DNA of 64,000 bases, taken from NCBI GenBank assembly GCA_015501075.1, contig JADNYJ010000073.1, positions 62,001 to 126,000 of the forward strand, read 5' to 3'. Source of the stretch: Gymnopilus junonius (lineage: Eukaryota; Basidiomycota; Agaricomycetes; Agaricales; Galerinaceae). Position numbers and translations under genes: made by a program. The notes beneath the pieces were generated by a model. It saw nothing but the letters and a program-made list of their open reading frames with translations. It made no database searches and was not told the origin of the DNA. Positions 57,090 through 64,000 of this stretch are shown piece after piece; the stretch's first letter is position 1; the number at the start of each line of letters is the position of its first letter.

Positions 57090-58239
57090 GAGAGCTAATA
57101 GAGGGCGAAAACTATTGGAAACCTTTGATAGCCAAGGAAGCGACGGTACACAGATTTGAAGATACAGTTGAGTCTGCTCTGAAGCTCGTTCATTCCCTTC
57201 TCATGAAGGTTATTGTCTTCCCGTAAGTTCTTTTTGATCGTGGATCAAGCCATTTCTCAGAAAATCGAACATAGCGTCATGGGTGCCACAGACTCTGGGA
57301 AGAGCTCAGTGCGGCTTTTTTTTGCTGCCCGGTTTGCGTTGGCTTATGTTCCTAATATTTACTAGTTTATTAACAAACTGGTGGGGCGGGAAGTCGTAAA
57401 AGTTGGGCAATCAATGGCGCCTTGCAGCCAGAATGTTCAAGCAATTTTCATTAATGATCTTCCTTCTAAGGGTTATCCCTGGCTTAAACACTACCGCCTG
57501 GCTATTGTCAACACGCCAGGTTTCGACAATACTGGTGAACCCGAAGCTGCTAAATTCCGCCAATCGCGGATTGGCTAGAACAATCGTGAGCATTACCTGG
57601 ACTGCTCTTTGTCTACAAGGATTTCTGATTTATCTACAACTATCCCCACAAGGAAATAATGATGGGGGTCGTATAACTCCACAACATTTCAACAGTCTGA
57701 TTCACTGGATCAGCACAGTGGAAATTGAACATATTCAGTCGAATTTGCGGTGATGACACCCTCAAGAAGGTTGTAATTGTGACCACGAAGTGGGATACTT
57801 CAACAACCAATGAATTCTACGAGGAACGCGAAGAAAGCATAAAAGACGCACCTTGGCGACCGCTAATTGACAAGGGGTCAACAATAGAGAGATTCAACTA
57901 TACACAGGTTTCTGCATGGCAAATAGTTGGCAAGCTTCTCCATTCATTCACACTCGGAATTCTGGCGGGTGAGCTGGAAATCGCACTTCAAATACAGAAG
58001 GAGCTCGTTGACAATCAGAAGTTCTTCCCTGAAACTGAAGCAGGGAAACAGGTTCTCGATGGTCTCAAAAATGCAATAAATAAGCAAGAAATGCACTGCG
58101 CGAAGCACGAGATGGTAAAACCTCCGACTTGGAACGCGACCTTGATGATGTAAAGAGACAACTGCAAAAACTGAAACAGGATTTCAAGTTGCTACAAGTC
58201 TCATTTCCGCTGAAGCTTCGTAGATTCCTTGGTTTGTAG
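57090..58239 (+). pseudogene. GTPase module E with an upstream truncated module (E'), degenerate
   Basis: Positions 57090-57225 encode YWKPLIAKEATVHRFEDTVE and SALKLVHSLLMKVIVFP, the end of a G domain (E') with no P-loop upstream. It is joined through an intron to VMGATDSGKSS (57277 on), then to FINKLVGREVVKVGQSMAPC and LAIVNTPGFDNTGE. The G3 Asp is Asn. After PEAAKF the frame is lost, and IADWLEQS resumes in another frame. The GVVYLHNIS region (57660-57730) has two in-frame stops where family members have Tyr and Arg. The rest reads ICGDDTLKKVVIVTTKWDTS, YWRPLIDKG-like WRPLIDKGSTIERFNYTQ, and a coiled coil (DLDDVKRQLQKLKQDFKL) that needs another frame change. It ends LRRFLGL. Multiple stops and shifts make this a real pseudogene. 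Confidence 0.7.
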
Positions 58240-59055
58240 TTAAACAGATCTCTTTTCTCTTTTTATGATAGAGCAATGTAATCGCACCTCTAATTAATCC
58301 TTGGTTAGCTAGAATTTGTGACTTAAACAACGTGGGTTACACTGGACTTCCTCGGGTTCTGAAACGCCTGCTTACTCATAAGGTAGTTTAAATATAACTG
58401 TGCGAGTGCGGTTTGCAAACTGCAGTTAGCTGACGGACTCACGCCGTTCTTCCGTGGCCCACTTGCAAATCCGAGGTCGATCGTAGCCTTTAACGCCGAA
58501 AAAAGGAGACGACAGTGTAATCGTCGTTCATGTACAGTCAGCTTCAGGTCAGAAAGTAGTAAGCATGTATGCCTCATATAATGGGCGAGGCTTCGATAAA
58601 GCTTCGATAAGGCTGGTACTGATTGGTCACAAACATGTTTTCTTTACACGAATCAAGGTGGTCCGGCGCTTATGCCAGTCTTATGGTCGTCTACCTTATT
58701 CGGATCGGACCGCGAAGGAGCCTATTGGTCCCCGCATCGTTTCCCCTTTCGATCTCTTAACACCTGACAGCGATGAGACCTACTCTAATTCTGAACGGAC
58801 AGGCGCAACCTTTTTCAGTTCACAAAAGTGAAAAAACCAGCTTCTTTTTCGATATATACGGATGGCCTATTTGCATCGATATGTGCAATAAAATTAGCCA
58901 TTAGTAACCGTGCTGTGAATTCAGACACAAGGATTGGTAGATTCCTCTACCTCGTTTACCTTGATTAAACTTAAAGTATGCGTTTTGACTCTTGATATTT
59001 ACAGCAGACTCCAATCTTTAGAGCCCAATTCCAACGCAATCGCTCCTACATACTT
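58240..59055. other. Intergenic region
   Basis: No gene. Short direct repeats (CTTCGATAA twice near 58590-58610) only. Confidence 0.45.
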
Positions 59056-59849
59056 ATGTTCCAAATGAAGTATCGACAGCCTCGCAGCAGCGAAACCTCA
59101 GACCTATTAATCGTGTACGTTTTCATTCCGTTCATGAAACCATCTGGTCTTATGCATGCCACCAATTCTAGCGTCGTCGGCCCTGTGGGCTCTGGTAAAA
59201 GCAGGGTAAGTACATGTTTTTCTCAAAATTATCATGACCGGTTTGTCTGATTTGGTAGAAATGACTAGTTTATCAATACCCTTTTGAAGAATAGTTCGAT
59301 GGTAGTTTCGGAGGGTCTCTCCGATGGTACCAAGGCCATCCAGGTTACCGAGATCTCGAACGACCCTATAAAAGGGTACCCGGGTATCAGGGGTCGCCGT
59401 TTGCTCATCGCTGATACGCCTGGACTCGATGGTGTCAGTGGCCCTCGAACGACAATGGAAATTGCGGACTACTTGAAAGATTGTAAGCCAATGGAAGGAA
59501 TATCTAAGAATTTTTACTTATATCTATTAGAGGCGCATCAATACAGTGGTTATCGGGTTCATCTACCTCCATGACATTTCCAACGACCGATTATCCAATG
59601 CGGCTTTACACGATTTTCGATTCCTGCAGCAGTACTGCGGGTGTAAAATCGGAGAGACGATTATTGGAACCATGAAGTGGGACAGGATATCGCACGAAGA
59701 CGGCCAGTATCACGGAAAGCAATTGAACGAAGGTCACTTGAAGCCTTTAGTCACCAAGGGATCGATGGTAAGGAAGTATGAAAATACGCCCCACTCCGCT
59801 TGGGATATAGTTGATATGGTTTCAGTGAAGAAAGTCATCGTCATCCCGT
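59056..59849 (+). CDS. AIG1-like GTPase, module F (fused by intron to module G)
   Basis: MFQMKYRQPRSSETSDLLIV is spliced into VVGPVGSGKSR, then to FINTLLKNSSMVVSEGLSDG and LLIADTPGLDGVSG (G3 intact). An intron leads to IGFIYLHDISNDRLSNAALH and TIIGTMKWDRIS (TMKWD, a good G4-like motif). The G domain ends at SAWDIVDMVSVKKVIVIP. There the usual coiled-coil tail is replaced by an intron (gtgagt..catcag) that joins in frame to VMGATGAGKSS of module G. So F lacks its own tail and probably reads through into G, giving a two-G-domain protein. The exon 4 acceptor near 59530 is provisional. Confidence 0.65.
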
Positions 59850-59899
59850 GAGTCCGAGTTAGCTGCCTTAAACTTTCTTTTCATGGATTTTGCATCAGA

Positions 59900-60531
59900 G
59901 TCATGGGCGCAACTGGTGCTGGAAAAAGCTCGGTGTGTCATATTGGAATTGAGAGATAGTAACAGGCGTCATCTATCTTCACAATATTGCGAATAACAGG
60001 TTCTCTGGCTCAGCCCGTCGGAATCTAGGTATCCTCCAACGGCTGTGTGGAGATGATGCGCTCAAAAAAGTTGTGCTTGGCACTACGATGTGGGATACCT
60101 CCGCGACCAAAAGCGAATGTGAGGCCTACGAACAGGAGATGAAGAACGACTATTGGCAACCATTGATAGAAAAGGGGTCCATGGTAAAACGATTTACATA
60201 TAATCAGGCCTCTGCATGGGAGATCGTTAACGCCCTTCTTGAGCCTCTTAAAGAGCGGGAATTCAGAGGTGAACTGGAACAAGCACTTCAAATTCAGAAG
60301 GAACTAGTGGACGATCACAAGCTCCTCCTCCAGACAGAGGCCGGGAAAATGGTACTCAGCAACCTCAAGAAATCGATCACAAAACAAGAAGATTTGCTGC
60401 GAAGAGCGCGACAGGGAGAAAAGGCCGACCTGAAACGTGAAATGGACAGTCTACAGAAACAATTACAAGCCATGACGAAGGATCTGAAGGTCCCGCTTCC
60501 TTCTGAGCTACGTACATTCCTTGGTCATTAG
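59900..60531 (+). pseudogene. GTPase module G, internally deleted
   Basis: The P-loop exon (VMGATGAGKSS) is followed by about 30 bp of intron-like sequence (gtgtgt..gagatag) and then directly by the later exon: TGVIYLHNIANNRFSGSARR, VVLGTTMWDTS, YWQPLIEKGSMVKRFTYNQA and a long coiled coil (LEQALQIQKELVDDHKLLLQ, LKREMDSLQKQLQAMTKDLK) ending PSELRTFLGH. The exon carrying G2 and G3 (FIN..DTPG) is missing, and the breakpoints fall in the flanking introns. The remaining fused intron is very short. The tail is intact, so the transcript may still encode the coiled-coil part, but GTPase activity is unlikely. Confidence 0.65.
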
Positions 60532-61038
60532 GCGACAGTGCAGCCGGACTCACTTTGTGACTAAAGTACATATGACATGCGACAATAGTATTTCCTGAGT
60601 AATAAACATAATTGGTGACTGATTACCCATGCGATGAAAGGGAATAAAAGACAACAGAGAGAAAGGCATAATGGGCGCAGGATATTAATGCAAGACAGGG
60701 AAGGAATGCAAAATGCTAAGGAGCAAAAGTATATGCAGGAGAAAAAAAGAAGGAAGAGATCATTCAATCGTAATGTCATCGTGATATCCGCCGGGCGCCC
60801 CAAGGACGACGGCATCGTTATTTCATTAAGTAGTGCCTTCGTCATTAATTTTTAAAGAAAAATTCTTCAGTGTCGATCAAATCTACTCTGTGGTCATTCC
60901 ACAGTAAACGACAAGGGACCTCCAACATGGGAGGCTAGGTGTAGATGAAGCCTGGGGCAGCCCGCTGATGATGAGCATGTCATACTCTCCAACGGCCCAA
61001 GGCAAACGGCGCGCGGCCGCAAGTAGTTAGCCCGCCCG
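60532..61038. other. Intergenic region (convergent 3' ends)
   Basis: Purine-rich stretch between module G and the shugoshin 3' end. No gene. Confidence 0.5.
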
Positions 61039-63165
61039 TCAAAAGGCCATGCTATGCCTCCTGATATCTTCTAATGCAGCTACAGCAGCCGTGGCCGCGC
61101 TTCTCTTCGGGAGGGCCTTCCGTCTACCTTCGACATTCACCCACGCATTCGCACCTCTAGCACCCCCCATGTATTCCTCGTCAGCCTCTGCACCATCGCT
61201 CTCCTCGTCGCTGATGAGAAGTTGCGGTCTTGACTTTTTGCGCTTTATAGAGGTGGTTGAGGACAGGGATGACGAGGAGGAGGATGAAGGAACGACTGTG
61301 GCACCAGAAGTGGTTGAGCCCGTGGTCCGCGTTGGAGGACCTGGGGAATACATAGCAGATGCTGATCCAGGGCGGGATGGAGGAAGAGGGAAAAGTTCTG
61401 GGTTGATATAGCTTCCATCTGCGCCTCTTAGAGGAAGAGGAGGAGGAACTACTACAGGAGGTATGTCAAGAGACGATCGTGCTTCCGTGCCAACATCCGC
61501 GTCATCGATGGGCGTAGTTGGATGTGAAGATGGTTTATAAGATGTGTTGGTCATGACAGCTGCAGCAGAAGAACGCTTCTTGCGTGCAGGCTCTGAGTTG
61601 GGTGGCGGATCGGGTTTGCGCATTTTACTGATAACATGTTAAATTGGGTTATCTTACTGGCACTATTAGATGACTTACGTGTTCAGTTTGGGTTCAGCAT
61701 AGTTCACACTCTTCCGCACTCTTCGTTCTCGACCATTTGGCATACCTTCCGTTTCTGATGAACCAGGAGGCGCTGGACTCGAGGATCCGCGAGAGGTAGG
61801 AGCCGAGCCGACTGGCGAGCCAGGCTGTAGGAATTGCCGGGTGGAAGGTACTTGAGGCTCTAGGTCAATCTCTTCGTGAACTAGACATAGAAAGTCGGCC
61901 ATAAGATGAAGAAGACATAAGGTTACAAAAATTTGGGCTCGCCGTTGTTGTCAATAGGCTGCAGAGCCGTCCGGGGTACGGGATCTCTCACCTTCGACTT
62001 GAGGGTTTCCATACTATCGCCAACATCTCGGTGCCTCTTCTTTTCGCGACGTGGTGTTGTATCGCAAATGACGTCCCTTTCGCTTTCAGATTCCCGTTGT
62101 TCCTTTCCTTTCCCTTTCCGCTTTTCCTTTTTCACAGGAAGGTCAAGCTCAACGTCTTGGTCCATCGTCACTTCAAGTTGGCCGCGAACAGCTGCCAGTT
62201 CTTCCTCCTCCTCGGCGCGGCCAGCCTCTAGCCTGATGGGTGACCCGAAGGCTGGACTACCTGATCGAGGAACAGACAGCGATTCCGTGTTGACGGTCAG
62301 CATCCCACTCTGCCGACGGATTGTCTTTCGGGGCTTAGACGAAGCAGAGAGGGGTTCGGGGTTCACAAGAAGAGTTACTGAGGCTGGTGTGGAAGACGGC
62401 GTGGGTGAGGAGCCTCGCGTAGGTAGGGGTAATTTTGACGCGGATAGCCTTGGTTTTGTCTTCACTTTCTTGCGAGGGGGTGTCGGTTGCTTCTCTATCT
62501 CATCGGAAGTTCGCGAGGCTCCTCTTCCTCGTGAATTCCGGGTACATTAGGGGGTCGAGAGATTCGCATTAGTTGAGGCGAAGTTGGGCTGGCGGTGCTG
62601 ATAGTGAGAACAGGACGTCGAGCTCGAGGTGAAGGGGGAGTCGGTGGCGCTTCAGGCGTTGTCTTGATGTCGTGCGTATGCCGAAGATAATGCAGATGTT
62701 TGATAAGGTTTTGGGACTACAATGCGAAGACACAGTTTAGGGTGGAGTTGGAGTGGCACAGGCAGCAGACTCACTGCAGCCTCTGCATCCTCTAAAACCT
62801 TGCGCGATTTTTCACGCTCGCGCTTGAGCTGGGTTGCAAGTGAAATTTCGGATGCCCGCAACCGAAGGTTTTCAACGTAGAGCGTGGATATTTGGGCATT
62901 GAGTTCTTCAATGCGGATACTCAGTGTCGAATTAAGTCTACAAAGATTATCGTTAGTCTCTACACCAATGTCAGATATAGATATCACACACTTTGTGATA
63001 TGTTTATTGGCGAGGAGAAATTTCTTCTTGACTAGTAAAGCCACACACTCGGTCAGATCTCATATGGTGACATGAAGAACGCCAAGTGAACGTACAGTTT
63101 TCGAATTCGTAGAGAGCATCGTTCTGCCTTGCACCGAGCGACGACCGCGACTCTCTCCTGCTCAT
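61039..63165 (-). CDS. Shugoshin (centromeric cohesin protector)
   Basis: From ATG 63165: MSRRESRSSLGARQNDALYE, spliced as EFEN|FKKKFLLANKHITK, spliced into LNSTLSIRIEELNAQISTLY and VENLRLRASEISLATQLKRE. This is the Shugoshin N-terminal coiled coil (PP2A-B' binding region in the family). A long disordered middle is rich in Ser, Pro and basic clusters. A later exon has RRVRKSVNYAEPKLNT|KMRKPDPP, the Shugoshin C-terminal basic motif that binds the phosphorylated centromeric histone tail. The end is EDIRRHSMAF. The protein protects centromeric cohesin in meiosis or mitosis in the nucleus. One break lies at 62507-62508: EEEEPREL joins SDEIEKQPTPPRKKVK only if one more base is present in the plus-strand AA run. 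An in-frame ATG at 63204 could extend the N-terminus by 13 residues. Confidence 0.87.
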
Positions 63166-63524
63166 CGTGTCCGACGACGTCGGGCTAGGATGGACTGAAA
63201 ACAAGACGTACTTAGGACCGGGTCGAACAACAACAAGAACAGATCACGTGACACCCGCGTTTGGCGATGCCTTTAGATTTCCGCATTAGGGGGCCACAAT
63301 TTGAAAACACCTTAATTTCGTATTGACAACCAAAAAATTTTAATACTTGTACAAGCAATACATTTACACAAACGTCTCCTTTACTTGACATATAATGGTC
63401 CATATACATGAATAACCTGAAACCCAGAACACAACGAGTGTCGATATTTCGTCTTAGATTCAAAAGTACGCCTACATATGTGCAATCAAATCAGCAATCA
63501 GTTTCAGAAATGTAATCATATAAC
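63166..63524. other. Intergenic region upstream of shugoshin
   Basis: This should contain the shugoshin promoter. A CACGTG E-box lies at about 63245-63250. No gene is supported. Confidence 0.4.
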
Positions 63525-64000
63525 TCACAGCAGCGTTGGGTGGGCTGGCGCAGCCGCCGATTCTGAGTGCAAAGAATGAATCACGGATGCCAGGCAAAAA
63601 AAATTTGATTCTATATTATGAAACAATAAACAAGAGGACGCACATGTGCAAAGGCCAGGATGAAAAGAAGAACGTATATCGGCCTGTGTCAGCGCAGGTT
63701 GCGAGAGCTTCTCCAAGTCGAAAAATTCGCCTGGAGTAGAATGCATTTATTAAATCAAACTTTGGTGACTGAAAAGCGGAAGCGAAACTCACCCAATGGC
63801 ATTCCCCACAGCCTACGGGAAAGCTAGTCGTTACAAAGATCCATGCAAGAAGACAAAAATTTTTACATACCCTAGGATGGTCTATGAAGATCCGAGATAA
63901 GAAGTGGTCGTTAAGAAATGAAAGGAACCAGAGAACGAACCTGATGAAGAAGCTTCTCCTGGCTCGGCGATGGCCAACTCTAGGATTGAGGTGTCGCCAG
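63525..64000 (-). CDS. 3' end of an unidentified gene (cut by window edge)
   Basis: On the minus strand, short exons can be joined in frame: GDTSILELAIAEPGEASS, then DHPR, then AVGNAIG, then EFFDLEKLSQPALTQADI. They are separated by small GT-AG introns (for example gtatgt..cccgtag). The last exon runs to a stop at 63525, though its final part (SSFHPGLCTC..) may lie beyond a further intron. The family is not recognised. The gene continues beyond 64000. Confidence 0.35.

Noticed and set aside
1..64000. tRNA genes and CRISPR arrays
   Set aside because: A visual scan for B-box-like GGTTCGANNCC and for regularly spaced direct repeats found nothing convincing. A covariance-model search would be needed to exclude tRNAs.

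Overview
The window is nuclear DNA from a filamentous basidiomycete, almost certainly a mushroom-forming agaricomycete. The genes are split by many 50-70 nt GT-AG introns. Several families are typical of that group: F-box/LRR genes, AIG1-type small GTPase expansions, TPR-CHAT proteins, DUF6593, and a trypsin-fold family ending in GDSGS. No rRNA, tRNA, CRISPR array, plasmid or viral gene was recognised by eye. All identifications come from reading motifs; no database search was possible.

Layout. 0.9-3.9 kb: an F-box/LRR gene and a two-TM membrane protein. 4.1-10.4 kb: a DHA2-type MFS transporter gene on the minus strand, split by a 3.37 kb TIR transposon (5343-8713) with an exact 8-bp target duplication. 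11.7-15.6 kb: a RAP1-type telomere protein. 16.5-24 kb: eIF2A, flanked by two decayed, oppositely oriented copies of one F-box family. 24.7-27.6 kb: an agaricomycete hypothetical gene and a broken trypsin-fold gene. 28.6-32.3 kb: three tandem copies of an unrecognised four-TM family with conserved exon lengths and C-terminus. 32.7-33.3 kb: a small secreted acidic repeat protein. 33.5-36.9 kb: a DUF6593 protein and RAD7.

37.1-60.5 kb: an accessory cluster of AIG1-like GTPase modules (A-G plus a remnant) in different states of preservation, with a TPR-CHAT (caspase-like) gene among them. Interspersed are a DUF1349 protein, a long-chain acyl-CoA ligase, a hypothetical protein and an HtrL-like type II membrane protein. 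61.0-63.2 kb: shugoshin. The right edge holds the 3' end of an unidentified gene.

Two patterns cut across genes. First, many conserved genes (eIF2A, RAD7, acyl-CoA ligase, shugoshin, the HtrL-like gene, GTPase D, TPR-CHAT) carry single missing bases, mostly in short homopolymers, where one added base restores a family-like frame. This looks like systematic under-calling in the assembly, so frameshift pseudogene calls here need read support. Second, the window alternates between conserved housekeeping or chromosome-maintenance genes (RAP1, eIF2A, RAD7, shugoshin, acyl-CoA ligase) and fast-evolving accessory families. The GTPase plus TPR-CHAT cluster is the best candidate for an undescribed functional system; an immune or nonself-recognition role is speculative.
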